From Paenibacillus sp. UNC499MF (GTDB lineage: Bacteria > Bacillota > Bacilli > Paenibacillales > NBRC-103111), in assembly GCF_900107975.1 (NCBI RefSeq), contig NZ_FNVF01000008.1:143555-207554 (forward strand): a stretch of DNA of 64,000 nucleotides, read 5' to 3'. Every line of letters begins with the position of its first letter. Within the stretch, counting starts at the first letter, position 1. The translations under genes and the position numbers were made by a program. This document shows, piece after piece, positions 9,418 to 19,015 of this stretch. A model generated the notes under the pieces. It made no database searches. It was not told the origin of the DNA and saw only the letters and a program-made list of their open reading frames with translations.

Positions 9418-9996
9418 TCATTTATTCGAGGGATTCCCCCCGCCGTTCCACCAGAGGCCGAAAAGCATCTCCGCCCATTCCTCGGTCGGCACGTTCAACC
9501 AATTCGGCGTATCGATCGCATGGAAAAATACCGCCGTAATCACCGGAAGAGGAATATCCGCCCGCAGCGCGCCCGCTTCCTGGGCTTTTTGGAACAGCGC
9601 AGTCAGCTTTTTTTTCAAATCCGCGTGGCCTTCATTCAAAAATTCGAGATCCAGTCTCGCTTTGTCCGAAGCACTTTCATCGATTTTGGGGGCCGCCAGC
9701 ATCAGCGTATGGAAATTCGACAGCTCCAGAAAAATAAGCAGCACTTTTTTTATGGCCGCTACAGGCTCGAGATGCTCGATCCCTTCGCAGGCCTCGATCG
9801 TCTGCTCCATCGTTCTGCGCATGCAGGCCGCGACGATCTCTTCCTTGTTGGCGTAATATTCGTAGATTGTGCTTCTTGCGCCCGACAGCATTTCGGACAA
9901 GGCTTTCAGGTGAAAGCCGTCGTAGCCGCGCTCCATCAATAAGCGCTCGGTCGCGTCCAGCAGCTCCGATTTAGTAAACGCCCGTTGTCTCGCCAT
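9418..9996 (-). CDS. TetR/AcrR-family transcriptional regulator
   Basis: 192 residues. The N-terminal helix-turn-helix is clear (LLDATERLLMERGYDGFHLKALSEMLSGARSTIYEYYANKEEI). The C-terminal ligand domain is helical and unassigned. No adjacent target gene is obvious; its neighbours are a protease and a stalk-domain protein. A GC-rich palindrome just upstream (10029-10038) suggests autoregulation. Confidence 0.88.
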   Translation of the reverse strand: MARQRAFTKSELLDATERLLMERGYDGFHLKALSEMLSGARSTIYEYYANKEEIVAACMRRTMEQTIEACEGIEHLEPVAAIKKVLLIFLELSNFHTLMLAAPKIDESASDKARLDLEFLNEGHADLKKKLTALFQKAQEAGALRADIPLPVITAVFFHAIDTPNWLNVPTEEWAEMLFGLWWNGGGNPSNK

Positions 9997-10021
9997 AACC
10001 CTCTTCCCCTTCCTCCCCCTA

Positions 10022-10045
10022 TCTTATCACCGCGCGGTAAGACAG
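10022..10045. promoter_or_regulatory. Candidate TetR operator
   Basis: A perfect 10-bp palindrome ACCGCGCGGT with partly symmetric flanks (CTTATC and AAGACA) lies 33 bases upstream of the TetR start. This position fits autorepression. Confidence 0.45.
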
Positions 10046-10110
10046 ACAAACCCCGCTGGAAAGCCCGGACGCAGCCATCGAAAAAATCAAAACTGATTTA
10101 TCAGCAAACA

Positions 10111-10148
10111 AAAAGACGATCGGCCCCTATCTTAAAGAACCGATCGCC
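10111..10148 (-). terminator. Terminator of the stalk-domain gene
   Basis: On the minus strand the arms GGCGATCGG and CCGATCG are followed by CTTTTTG, 28 bases past the stop codon at 10176. Confidence 0.7.
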
Positions 10149-10175
10149 CCGCATGTAACGGCAGGCTGCTCGAAA

Positions 10176-11792
10176 TTATTGTTCCGTTCCAAATACATTG
10201 ATGCGCCTAAGCAATTTGTGTTCATTGTCATGAATAATAATATTGCCCTGGCTGTCTACAGCAAAGTCTACAGGAATAGAATCATCGAAAAATTCCATTT
10301 CTAAAGTTCCCACAGTAACCTCCCCACCCGGTCCACGCGGGCCAAACGGAGTATAAGGCAAATCCTCAAAATTAAAGTTACTCGTCGCGATACGATCATA
10401 GGTTTTGGTTTTAGGCTCATACAAGCCACTATTGTAGCGAAGCTCGCTTAATTTCACGTAATCCTCGACTTTACCGGTGACATCGATTTTATAGAATCCC
10501 TTTTTATCAGCCGCATAAAAAAATTCGCCTTTTGAGGCGGCTGCACCGATCTTCTCCATCTTTATTTTGGCAACCTCGATAAGACGTCCGTCTTCCCGCA
10601 GCATATGAATGGTTTTATTTACGTAATCCATTAAATAAATCTTGTTGTCCTTAATGAGCGAAACAAGCTTAGGCTTTTTTTCAGCTGCTATAACCGCTTT
10701 TAGAGATCGTTCTTTTCCCGCTTCTACCGAATAAATACTTCCAAAGAATGTATTACTGAAGATCAAGTTGACGCCATCCAACGTTGTCATTATGTCATTT
10801 TCTTCGTCGAACAAGGTCTCATCTGCATTATAAGTAATTAATTTTAACTCGGGAAGAATTTCATAAATGACTATTTTAATATCTTTCTTGTCTACACTGG
10901 CCAACATATACAGTTTGTCGCGCTTCTCATCGTAAAAAATTTTCTCGGGTGCCAAATCTCTATAGGACAGACTTTGAACCTGATTTTTTTTATCCAAATA
11001 CTCGATATCAAACTTTTCGTTTAAATTCAAAACTTGTTCCAACTTTCTGTTATCTCCCGTCTTTTGATTATACTTGGAGATAACATACTCGTGCTTGATT
11101 GGGCGTTTCGCATCGTAGTCAATCATATAAATATCGTCGTTAGAATCGGTCACAAAGCTGGATACAAAGCGTGTTTTGGCACTCTTGCACTCTAAAAATT
11201 TAATACATATCTTTGTATAGGATTTCCCTATCTTAAGAGAGAGATTATCGACGGTCGGATGCTCCAGTTTTTTCTTTGGAGCTTCTTTTTCAGGGGCTGG
11301 AGGAACCGGTTTAGTCTCTTCTTTAGGTACGATAGTGATCACCTTGGAAACATTGTCGTAAGCAACGTTGCGGTTCAAACTCTCGGCGATAAAGCGCAGA
11401 GGCACCAGAGTTGTCTCATTTACGATTGCAGCCGGCTGATCCAGAACTGTCGGAACTCCGTTTACGTCGGCTTCGGGCTGACCTACCGACAACGTGACGG
11501 TACGATCGTTGCCTTTGAGTGTGACCGTCTGTGTGGAATTTTCCCAACTCACTTCGGCTCCCAGCAGTTCTCCGAGAAACCGAAACGGAACCATGCTGGT
11601 ATCTTTAATCAATACTGGCGCTGCAGGCATAACAGTTTTCTGCCCGTCAACATCCGCTTGCGGATTCCCAATCGACAGGGTAATAATCCGGTTTTTCCCC
11701 GCAGACTCTGCCGACGCATGATCCTGATATTGAAAACATATAGTTACTCCAAATAATAAAAGAGATAACTTTAATAACTTTTTTATTAGCAT
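10176..11792 (-). CDS. Secreted copper-amine-oxidase N-domain (stalk) protein
   Basis: 538 residues, ATG with AGGAGG upstream. A signal peptide (LLKLSLLLFGVTICFQYQDHASA) precedes two copies of the Cu_amine_oxidN1 stalk motif (MVPFRFLGELLGAEVSWE and LVPLRFIAESLNRNVAYD). A Pro/Glu/Lys linker follows, then about 350 residues of beta-rich sequence resembling a WD/NHL-type propeller. No copper or quinone active site is present, so the name refers only to the stalk domain. Such proteins are abundant in Paenibacillus and may act at the cell wall; role unknown. Confidence 0.8.
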   Translation of the reverse strand: MLIKKLLKLSLLLFGVTICFQYQDHASAESAGKNRIITLSIGNPQADVDGQKTVMPAAPVLIKDTSMVPFRFLGELLGAEVSWENSTQTVTLKGNDRTVTLSVGQPEADVNGVPTVLDQPAAIVNETTLVPLRFIAESLNRNVAYDNVSKVITIVPKEETKPVPPAPEKEAPKKKLEHPTVDNLSLKIGKSYTKICIKFLECKSAKTRFVSSFVTDSNDDIYMIDYDAKRPIKHEYVISKYNQKTGDNRKLEQVLNLNEKFDIEYLDKKNQVQSLSYRDLAPEKIFYDEKRDKLYMLASVDKKDIKIVIYEILPELKLITYNADETLFDEENDIMTTLDGVNLIFSNTFFGSIYSVEAGKERSLKAVIAAEKKPKLVSLIKDNKIYLMDYVNKTIHMLREDGRLIEVAKIKMEKIGAAASKGEFFYAADKKGFYKIDVTGKVEDYVKLSELRYNSGLYEPKTKTYDRIATSNFNFEDLPYTPFGPRGPGGEVTVGTLEMEFFDDSIPVDFAVDSQGNIIIHDNEHKLLRRINVFGTEQ

Positions 11793-11885
11793 ATATTTCC
11801 TCCTGTTTTGTACTATTATCAGTATAATATTTTTGTTCCTTCCTGTATCTACCTAATTTGAGCTTTATAAGTCTTATTTCATAAC

Positions 11886-11934
11886 AAAAAACAAGAAAGA
11901 TCCCGAATCTTCTCGGACCTTTCTTGTTTATATT
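11886..11934 (-). terminator. Terminator of the LacI gene
   Basis: On the minus strand the arms AAACAAGAAAG and CTTTCTTGTTT are followed by a T-rich run, just past the LacI stop codon. Confidence 0.85.
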
Positions 11935-11948
11935 TGAAGCAGCCGAGC

Positions 11949-12914
11949 TTACACATCTCCCACCGAATCGCCCTTCACCAGCGTAACGTAAATCCGTTCA
12001 TGCTCGACCGTCTCTCCGGCGATCAGCTTCAACAGCTGCTCCGCCGCCAGCGCGCCCCACTTGTGTTTGGAATAATCGATCGTAGCCAGCCGCGGGCTGA
12101 CGTACGCCGACAGCTCAATATTGTCGAAGCCAATAAGATGGATATGCTCGCCGATGCGGTAATCCGATTCGGCCACAGTGTTATAGACACCGATTGCCAT
12201 CTCGTCATTAAGACAAAGAACGGCGGTCGGCTCCTTATATTGTTCCAGAATGAGCCTTGCGGCTTTCTCCCCGGACTCTTTATCGAAGCTGCCCGGCAGT
12301 TCGGTGCAGTCGACATCCTTATAGCGGCTCACGGTTTGCCGGACGGCATGTAAGCGCTTGTCGGAATCGTAAGAATCCGGCGGTCCCGCTACCACATACA
12401 GCTTACGGTGACCTTTTTCCAGAACGTAATCGGCAGCCAGATTGGCCCCCGCTTTGTTATCCAGAAGCACCTGATTGATGTTCGGGTGAATCAGCTCGCG
12501 GTCGAGCACGACGATTTTATGCCCCCGGTCCGCATGCTGCAGCAGTTCTTCGTTGGAAAATGCCGCATCCAGGATAATGGCCCCGTCGATCAGCCGTTCC
12601 GGCAGGAAGCGGTGAGATTGGGACCCGCTGCAGACGATAAGCTCGTAGCCGTGCTGGTTTAAATAAGCCTTGATTCCCTGCAAAAGATGTCCGTAGAATG
12701 GACCGCTGAAATCGGTCAGAAAAACGCCGATAATTTTGCTTTCCCGCTTTTTTAGCGTGCGGGCCGCCGCATTGGGGGTATAGTTCAGTTCCTTGGCGAT
12801 CGCCAAAATCCGGGCGCACGTCTCGTCGGTTACTTTGGGGCTGCCGTTTAGCGCGTAAGATACCGTTGAAATGGATACGCCGGCTTTTTTTGCGATATCT
12901 TTAATGCTTACCAC
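11949..12914 (-). CDS. LacI-family repressor, probable regulator of the beta-1,2-glucan oligosaccharide locus
   Basis: 321 residues from a GTG start with AGGAG eight bases upstream. The N-terminal helix-turn-helix IKDIAKKAGVSISTVSYALN and hinge (NYTPNAAARTLKK) are typical, followed by a periplasmic-binding-protein-like effector domain. It lies 158 bp downstream of the GH94 gene in the same direction, after a terminator. Two LacI-type palindromes in the divergent promoter region at 18771 and 18921 are its likely operators. The ligand is inferred to be a sophoro-oligosaccharide. Confidence 0.85.
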   Translation of the reverse strand: MVSIKDIAKKAGVSISTVSYALNGSPKVTDETCARILAIAKELNYTPNAAARTLKKRESKIIGVFLTDFSGPFYGHLLQGIKAYLNQHGYELIVCSGSQSHRFLPERLIDGAIILDAAFSNEELLQHADRGHKIVVLDRELIHPNINQVLLDNKAGANLAADYVLEKGHRKLYVVAGPPDSYDSDKRLHAVRQTVSRYKDVDCTELPGSFDKESGEKAARLILEQYKEPTAVLCLNDEMAIGVYNTVAESDYRIGEHIHLIGFDNIELSAYVSPRLATIDYSKHKWGALAAEQLLKLIAGETVEHERIYVTLVKGDSVGDV

Positions 12915-13041
12915 TATTCTCGCTCCTAACCTTGTTGCATTCGCTGTATTCTCTGGTTTCGTTTAGCCTTCTCACACTCCGTACTCTCGCTTCTATTTAT
13001 TTACTATACCATTAAATGAACCTGTAAAAGAGATGCAAAAG

Positions 13042-13061
13042 GGCGATCCGTGAAGATCGCC
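13042..13061 (-). terminator. Terminator after GH94
   Basis: The arms GGCGATC and GATCGCC flank a 6-base loop and are followed on the minus strand by CTTTTGC. The short T tract suggests partial read-through into the LacI gene. Confidence 0.55.
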
Positions 13062-13072
13062 TTTCGCCTCGT

Positions 13073-16000
13073 TTAGCTGTAAATCTCGATCACGTTCGGC
13101 CCTTCCGCGGTCAGGCTTTCCAACTGCCCGCCGCTCAGGCGGAATCCTCCGGTCCGGTAGCGGTTGTGCAGTCTCTCGGCGGACGCTTCGTGTCCGTTTA
13201 TCGTGACGCGGGAAACTTCACGGCCGCTCAGGTGGTACACAAAGGTCACCGGCCGGTCCAGAATGCGGAACTGGAAGCAGAGACCGTCCAGCTCTTCGCC
13301 CAGCACGGGGTCCACAACGAGACTTCCGGCGTCCATGCGGATGCCCAGACCGTTCGAAATGAGCTGGTTCATGTAAATTCCAGGGCCGCTGGAGTAAATT
13401 CTCCAGCCGCCTTTGACCGGCACGCTGCCGTCGCGCAGCTCGTTAAAGCGCTCCTGCGCCTCATAGCGCGTGTTGAACTTCCCGTCGGAGCTGCTGAAAT
13501 ACGCGTTGCTCTGGCGGAGCTCCGCATTCGGCACCACGTCCTGAAGACGGACGGGGTTGATCATCTGGAGCCCGCGCCACACTTCGCCGGTCTTGCCCAG
13601 CTTCGCCATCGCTTCGACGTAGCGGATATGGGCATGCACGTACTGGAGGCCGACTTCACGGCCGAAATTCGCGGCCTGCTCGGCACGCTTGAAGTTCGTG
13701 CTGACGCCGCCCGCGTAATTCGCGGGCCGGTTCATAAGGCGGACGCCGTCCGGGCAGTACATTTCCGCCTTGATGAGGCGGTAATGGGCTTCCGCCTGCT
13801 CCGGCGTCAGCAGCTCGCTGATCATGCTGCGCGTCATCGGCAGCAGCCGGTAAGTGATCCCGGTCTTCGTATCCTCCGGATGGAGCATCTTCTCGGCTTT
13901 GCCGGGCTCCTCCAAGTACAAGAAACCGGGGATCACGGACTCTTCGGACGGCAGCATATAGCGCATGTAATCGGCCTGGATGCTGTCCGCCATGCCGCGC
14001 AGCTCCGCCGCCAGCGCGCCGTGGCTGTCCGCCAGCACGCCGGACAGCCGACGGAAGACCTGATAGGTCAGCGATACGGTCCAGGAGCTGACCATAAACT
14101 TCTTCAGCTGGGCGTTAGCCGGCTGAAGCGTGTCGTCCCAGTCTCCGTCCCCGTAGGAGGACAGATGGGTATCATGCAGGAAGTGGCTGCGGATGTAGCC
14201 GATTTCCTTGACGGCATGCTCCAGCAGAGAAGCGGTCTCTTCCGTAAAGTTCCCCCCGTGGCGCTGCGTATACGGAAGCTGTTCCTCCAGGATCGAGAAA
14301 TCCCCGGTAGCGCTTAAATAATCCGCGAGCACCTTCAGAGGCCAGACGATAACGTCCCCGTGGCTTTCTTCCTGCTGGATATGAGAATACCGGTCGAACA
14401 TGAACCACTGCGGCCAACTGCCGTCGTCTTCGAACTGATGGGAAAACACGGTCCGGATAATGTCCCGGACTTCGCCGTACTTCCCGGTCGCCAGGAAATA
14501 TTCGGACGGCCCCTGGCATACGTCACGCGTACCCCATGCCGCTCCGCCGTACTGTTCCAGGCCGTGCGGAACGGAATAATGAACGAGCATGTTGTGCGTG
14601 TACCACCAGGCAAGCACGTTCATTTTCGCCAGCTCCGGATCGTTCTCACCGCCGGCCCGGTAGAGGTGGAAGCCGTTCATGACAGATCCGAGGAACGCAC
14701 GGTAACGCTCCGCTTCCGAATCCGCTTCCCGGTCCGCGAACGCCAGCTCTTCCCCGCGTAAAAGACCTTGGACGGTCATGCTCCAGGCGGAGCTTTCCCC
14801 CAGCTCCAGTACGGCCAGGGAAGCGGAACCCCGTTCCGCCTTCGGCGCAAGGCGCGTTTCGTCCGTCAACCGGAGAGGAGCCCCCGTGACCTGCATGCGG
14901 TAGGCGAGCTCCGGCCAGACCTGCGCACTGTCCGAATCTTCATCCGCGGTGAATGTAAGCGTCCGGCCGTCTTCTTGTACCGACAGATGAAACGGAACTT
15001 CGTACTCGTTGTTGTTCATCGAAACCTGATGAGTCACCAGGAAGCGGTAGGCTTTGCCTCCGTCAGAACGGAGCTGGAGACGCAGCTCCGGCGCATCCGC
15101 TGCTGTAAAGCCCGTTACAATGACCGTGTCATCGGCCAGTTTATAGTACCAGCGGGTATAGTTGAACCCGATTTCGAACAGGGACGGCATCGTCAGCAGA
15201 CGATATTTCCCGCCGGTTTCGATATATATGCGCTGCCCCGATGTTTTCGAGACGTTGAGAGCATTGCGCGCGTTCGTCAGCATTTTGTTAAACGACGTAT
15301 TGCCCACGGTCAGCTGGGAATTGAACAACCCGTACATGTAAGCGGTCGACGTTAAAACAGCTTCCCGGAGCCGGGCGTTATCCCCGCTCATCAGAATATG
15401 CCCGTGCGGACGCTCGACGCGGAGCTCCTTGGCTTTCAGCACGACGTGTTCGTTTGTGTCCGTGAAAAAGGAAAGCAGCTCGCCTTCCAGCGATTCTTCC
15501 AGACGGCGGTCGGGAAAATAACCGGCCACTTCATCATGGGTCATCGTCAATCCGGCAAGCGGCGCTCCGATATCTGCCGCCAAACGCACCGGCTCCAGAG
15601 CTGCCGAATCGCTCACGCTGCCGCTGCCGCCGACTTTGCCTCCGATGCCGCTGGCAGCCGTGTTCAAAGATTCGGCCTGTTCTCGGGCGGCGGAAACTTC
15701 CGCAGCGAACTCGAGAGCGGTAACGGCTTCGGGGTGATTCTCTTTGAACAGTCCGTAAAAAACGAACCGGACCGGCTCAGCGCCCGGAATGACCCGGCCG
15801 GATTGCAGCGCCGTATAAGCAAACTCGTACTGGTAAATCTCATTGGCGAGATGAGGACGGGCTAGCGCTTCGGGCTTATCCGTTTCTTTATAGGAAAGCC
15901 CGTAAAATTGGAAGCCGTCGGTAGAGTATCCTTCCGCTCCGGTCAGCGATCCCTGCTGCACATACGAAAAAGCGCCGCCCTGCGGCTGATTCTGTCTCGA

Positions 16001-16498
16001 ACAGACGACATACCCGCGCTTTTCGTCCCGGTAAACGCTGTGATCGATATATTGGGACATGTACGCTTCGTTGCTCCGTACCGCCCCTTTATCCGCAAGA
16101 CCGAGATCCTGACCGTACAGGATATCAACCGGAGTGTCTCCGGCGCCTCCCGTCAGCACTACGTCCCAAAACCAGACGTTTTGCGGAGTCAGCGTAAATG
16201 TTACTTCGTAAGCTATGTCTTCAACCTTTCCGTTCCAGGCGAAGCCGGATTCCTTCCGTCTCATAAGGCTGCCGGAACGGACGCCAAGCAGAGGAAACGC
16301 CTCAATGCCTTCTTCACGGTGTAAACGCAGATACAGGTTGTTCATCGAGCCGTCCAGCGGGTTTCCGATCCACTGGTTGATCAGGGTCGAACCGGAAACG
16401 ATTTGCCCGATATCCCCGCTGTTCAGAAAAGAAAATTGCAGGCTGCCCGATTGCAGCTGGTAGGACCGATCCTTCAACTGGGTCATGGTGATGTTCAC
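13073..16498 (-). CDS. GH94 glycoside phosphorylase, probable 1,2-beta-oligoglucan phosphorylase
   Basis: 1,141 residues, GTG at 16498 nine bases after the GH3 stop, so translation is probably coupled (an in-frame ATG at 16486 is the alternative). The N-terminal beta-sandwich domain and C-terminal (alpha/alpha)6 barrel arrangement and the unusually long chain fit the sophoro-oligosaccharide phosphorylase branch of GH94 rather than the roughly 800-residue cellobiose phosphorylases. The barrel motif GTRDVCQGP places Asp659 as candidate general acid. The known reaction splits beta-1,2-glucans with phosphate to alpha-glucose-1-phosphate in the cytoplasm. The absence of a signal peptide agrees. 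The gene set matches the Listeria innocua lin1839 cluster from memory. Confidence 0.82.
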   Translation of the reverse strand: MNITMTQLKDRSYQLQSGSLQFSFLNSGDIGQIVSGSTLINQWIGNPLDGSMNNLYLRLHREEGIEAFPLLGVRSGSLMRRKESGFAWNGKVEDIAYEVTFTLTPQNVWFWDVVLTGGAGDTPVDILYGQDLGLADKGAVRSNEAYMSQYIDHSVYRDEKRGYVVCSRQNQPQGGAFSYVQQGSLTGAEGYSTDGFQFYGLSYKETDKPEALARPHLANEIYQYEFAYTALQSGRVIPGAEPVRFVFYGLFKENHPEAVTALEFAAEVSAAREQAESLNTAASGIGGKVGGSGSVSDSAALEPVRLAADIGAPLAGLTMTHDEVAGYFPDRRLEESLEGELLSFFTDTNEHVVLKAKELRVERPHGHILMSGDNARLREAVLTSTAYMYGLFNSQLTVGNTSFNKMLTNARNALNVSKTSGQRIYIETGGKYRLLTMPSLFEIGFNYTRWYYKLADDTVIVTGFTAADAPELRLQLRSDGGKAYRFLVTHQVSMNNNEYEVPFHLSVQEDGRTLTFTADEDSDSAQVWPELAYRMQVTGAPLRLTDETRLAPKAERGSASLAVLELGESSAWSMTVQGLLRGEELAFADREADSEAERYRAFLGSVMNGFHLYRAGGENDPELAKMNVLAWWYTHNMLVHYSVPHGLEQYGGAAWGTRDVCQGPSEYFLATGKYGEVRDIIRTVFSHQFEDDGSWPQWFMFDRYSHIQQEESHGDVIVWPLKVLADYLSATGDFSILEEQLPYTQRHGGNFTEETASLLEHAVKEIGYIRSHFLHDTHLSSYGDGDWDDTLQPANAQLKKFMVSSWTVSLTYQVFRRLSGVLADSHGALAAELRGMADSIQADYMRYMLPSEESVIPGFLYLEEPGKAEKMLHPEDTKTGITYRLLPMTRSMISELLTPEQAEAHYRLIKAEMYCPDGVRLMNRPANYAGGVSTNFKRAEQAANFGREVGLQYVHAHIRYVEAMAKLGKTGEVWRGLQMINPVRLQDVVPNAELRQSNAYFSSSDGKFNTRYEAQERFNELRDGSVPVKGGWRIYSSGPGIYMNQLISNGLGIRMDAGSLVVDPVLGEELDGLCFQFRILDRPVTFVYHLSGREVSRVTINGHEASAERLHNRYRTGGFRLSGGQLESLTAEGPNVIEIYS

Positions 16499-16507
16499 TC
16501 GCTTTCT

Positions 16508-18667
16508 TTACTTCGTTAGTCGGAACCGGAGCTCTGCGGTATCACGGCTGTTCGGGCCGACGAAGACGGCAAACTCTCCCGGATCGCTTGCAAAACTCAG
16601 ATCGGAATGATGATAACGGAGCTGTTCTTCGGTCAAGTCGAACCGAATTTCGGCTTTTTCGCCCGGCTTCAGGAATAATTTCCGGTACGCCTTCAGTTCC
16701 TTAACCGGACGGACAACCTCACCCGACAGGTCACGTATATACAGCTGGACGACTTCTTCTCCTGCGGTTTCTCCTGTATTGGTCACGTTGACCCGTACTG
16801 TCAGCGGCTTCTCCGCCGTCATGCTTGCCGAGTCAAGTGTCGGAGTGCCGTAGGCGAAGGTCGTGTAGCTTAAACCGAATCCGAAAGGAAGCAAAGGCTC
16901 GTTGGGAATATCCAGATATTTGGAAACGTAATGCTCCTGGGCGTCCTGCGCATCTTTGGGCCGTCCCGTATTAAAGTGATTGTAATAGACCGGCACCTGC
17001 CCGACGCTGTAAGGGAAGCTCATGGACAGCCTTCCGGACGGGTTGGCCCGGCCGAAGAGCAGATCGGCGACCGCCGAGCCTCCTTCGGTGCCCGGGAACC
17101 AGGCCTCCAGCACGGCGTCCGCCTGATCGATCAGGCCGTGCAGGTCGAGCGGACGGCCGTTGAACAGCACGGCCGCCATCGGCTTGCCGAGCGTCTTCAG
17201 CTCGGCGACAAGCCTCAGCTGCGCTTCCGGCAGCCAGATGTCGCCGCGGCTGCAAGCCTCGCCGCTCATCCCGGAGTGCTCGCCCAGCGCCAGCACGATG
17301 ACATCGGCGCCGCGCGCCGCTTCCAGCGCGGCCGCGGTCTGCTCCGCCGTGCCGCTTTCGATGCCGCAGCCTTCCGCAACGGCGATCCGGGACGGATCGG
17401 TGTGCGCGGCCATGCCGGCAGCCAGCGGCACCGCTTCGTCCTGCGAGCCGAGCCACGACCACGGCCCCAGGATGTCGCCGCTATTGGCGAACGGGCCGAT
17501 CAGGGCGATGCTGCGGTCCGGCTTCAGCGGCAGGACGCCTTCGTTCTTGAGCAGAACGCACGATTTCTGCGCCAGTTCTCTTGCCGCGCTGCGGTATTCC
17601 GCGCAGAGCACCACTTCCCGCTCGCGCTCTTCATCCGCGCCGCGGTAGGGATCGTCAAACAAGCCGAGCTTCTGTTTGAGCCGCAGAATGCGGAGCACGC
17701 CTTCGTCGATGAGCGCTTCGTCGACTTCCCCCGAAGCGACTAGTGCCGGGAGATGATGCACGTAGCACGCGGTCATCATCTCGATATCGACGCCCGCCTC
17801 GATCGCCCGGCGGGCGGCTTCGGCTTCATCCGCGGCGGTTCCGTGCGGAATCAGTTCCTTGACGGCTCCCCAGTCGGAGATCAGGACGCCGTCGAAGTTC
17901 CATTCCCCGCGCAGCAGATCGCGCATGAGGCGTTTGTTGCCGCTGGCCGGAATACCGTCCACGGTGTTGAAGGACGTCATGACCATCTCGCAGCCTTCCT
18001 CCAGAGCGGCCTTGTAAGCCGGCAGATACTGCTCCCGGAGCTGGCGTTCCGACATGTCCACGGTGTTGTAGTCGCGGCCGCCTTCCCCCGCGCCGTAGGC
18101 GGCGAAATGCTTGACGCAGGCCGCCACCCGCTCCTTGTCGCCGGTCAGGTCCGCGCCCTGGAATCCGCGCACGAAAGCCCGCGCGTATTCGCCGTTCAGG
18201 TACGGGTCTTCGCCCGTCGACTCCATCACGCGTCCCCAGCGGGGATCGCGCACCAGGTCGGCCATCGGGGCGAAAGTCACGTGCACGCCGGATACGGCGG
18301 CTTCTCTCGCCGCGATTTCCGCGCTTTTCTCGGCCAGCTCCATATCCCAGGAGCAGCCGGTGGCCAGCGGTACCGGGAAGATCGTCCGGTATCCGTGCAC
18401 GACGTCCGCCATAAACAGCAGCGGGATCGCTTTCGGTCTGCCGCGCAGGTGAGCTTCCTGGACCGCCTTGACCTGCCCGGCGCCGGCTACGCCCAGAACG
18501 GAGCCCGCGTGGGCCGTCATCTCGCCGGTAATGCCCATGGAAGCCATGGGACCGGTAATCTGCCCGTCCGCCCCTTCAAAAAAAGGACCCGCCAGCTGCA
18601 GCAGCTGAGCGATTTTTTCCTCCAGCGTCATTTCCTTCATCCTAGCCAGCAGCTGTTCTTCCGTCAT
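16508..18667 (-). CDS. GH3 beta-glucosidase (BglX-like, cytoplasmic)
   Basis: 719 residues, no signal peptide. The GH3 N-domain carries DPRWGRVMESTGEDP, KHFAAYGAGEGGRD and the nucleophile region VLISDWGAV with Asp265. The C-terminal alpha/beta domain and Fn3-like tail (ETAGEEVVQLYIRDLSGEV) are complete. In this operon it is first and GH94 second. It is inferred to hydrolyse sophorose and short beta-1,2-glucosides left by the phosphorylase. Transcription starts at the minus promoter at 18798-18827. Confidence 0.88.
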   Translation of the reverse strand: MTEEQLLARMKEMTLEEKIAQLLQLAGPFFEGADGQITGPMASMGITGEMTAHAGSVLGVAGAGQVKAVQEAHLRGRPKAIPLLFMADVVHGYRTIFPVPLATGCSWDMELAEKSAEIAAREAAVSGVHVTFAPMADLVRDPRWGRVMESTGEDPYLNGEYARAFVRGFQGADLTGDKERVAACVKHFAAYGAGEGGRDYNTVDMSERQLREQYLPAYKAALEEGCEMVMTSFNTVDGIPASGNKRLMRDLLRGEWNFDGVLISDWGAVKELIPHGTAADEAEAARRAIEAGVDIEMMTACYVHHLPALVASGEVDEALIDEGVLRILRLKQKLGLFDDPYRGADEEREREVVLCAEYRSAARELAQKSCVLLKNEGVLPLKPDRSIALIGPFANSGDILGPWSWLGSQDEAVPLAAGMAAHTDPSRIAVAEGCGIESGTAEQTAAALEAARGADVIVLALGEHSGMSGEACSRGDIWLPEAQLRLVAELKTLGKPMAAVLFNGRPLDLHGLIDQADAVLEAWFPGTEGGSAVADLLFGRANPSGRLSMSFPYSVGQVPVYYNHFNTGRPKDAQDAQEHYVSKYLDIPNEPLLPFGFGLSYTTFAYGTPTLDSASMTAEKPLTVRVNVTNTGETAGEEVVQLYIRDLSGEVVRPVKELKAYRKLFLKPGEKAEIRFDLTEEQLRYHHSDLSFASDPGEFAVFVGPNSRDTAELRFRLTK

Positions 18668-18770
18668 ACCGCCGCCTCCTCGCGCAGAATTTTTTCTTGC
18701 TTTTTCTTATAGAAATTTTAGTAGCACGAGTGCCGGAGCACTCCGAAAAAGCTTGCATAAAACGATAAGT

Positions 18771-18827
18771 GAAACGTTTCGATTTCCTTTGATTTGAATT
18801 ATAACCGTCCTTTTTGAATGAAGTCAA
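18771..18827 (-). promoter_or_regulatory. Promoter and LacI-type operator for GH3-GH94
   Basis: On the minus strand TTGACT (18822-18827) and TATAAT (18798-18803) are 18 bases apart. The perfect palindrome GAAACGTTTC at 18771-18780 lies roughly 10-20 bases downstream of the expected start, a roadblock position for a LacI-family repressor. Confidence 0.8.
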
Positions 18828-18887
18828 ACGGAATCTGTCAAGGTAAATAGGATTTTGTAAGCGTTTTATGCTTGTTAGAAATAGAAC

Positions 18888-18934
18888 TTGAATACGGTTC
18901 CAGGATGTTTTATAATGATTTCGAAACGTTTCGA
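18888..18934 (+). promoter_or_regulatory. Promoter and LacI-type operator for the ABC transporter operon
   Basis: TTGAAT (18888-18893) and TATAAT (18911-18916) have ideal 17-base spacing. The 14-bp perfect palindrome TCGAAACGTTTCGA at 18921-18934 covers the transcription start. A weaker cre-like sequence (TGTAAGCGTTTTAT, 18856-18869) lies upstream of the -35 and might bind CcpA. Confidence 0.85.
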
Positions 18935-19015
18935 TTGCTTTTCAGCTAACATTTAACCTTTACGATTAAGGGTAAACTATCACCATAATAAGGATTCCTA
19001 CGGGAGGCAGACAGT

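Noticed and set aside
9144..9539. A 131-residue plus frame through the 9-bp repeat
   Set aside because: It runs through a terminator and into the opposite strand of the TetR gene; no ribosome site before it.
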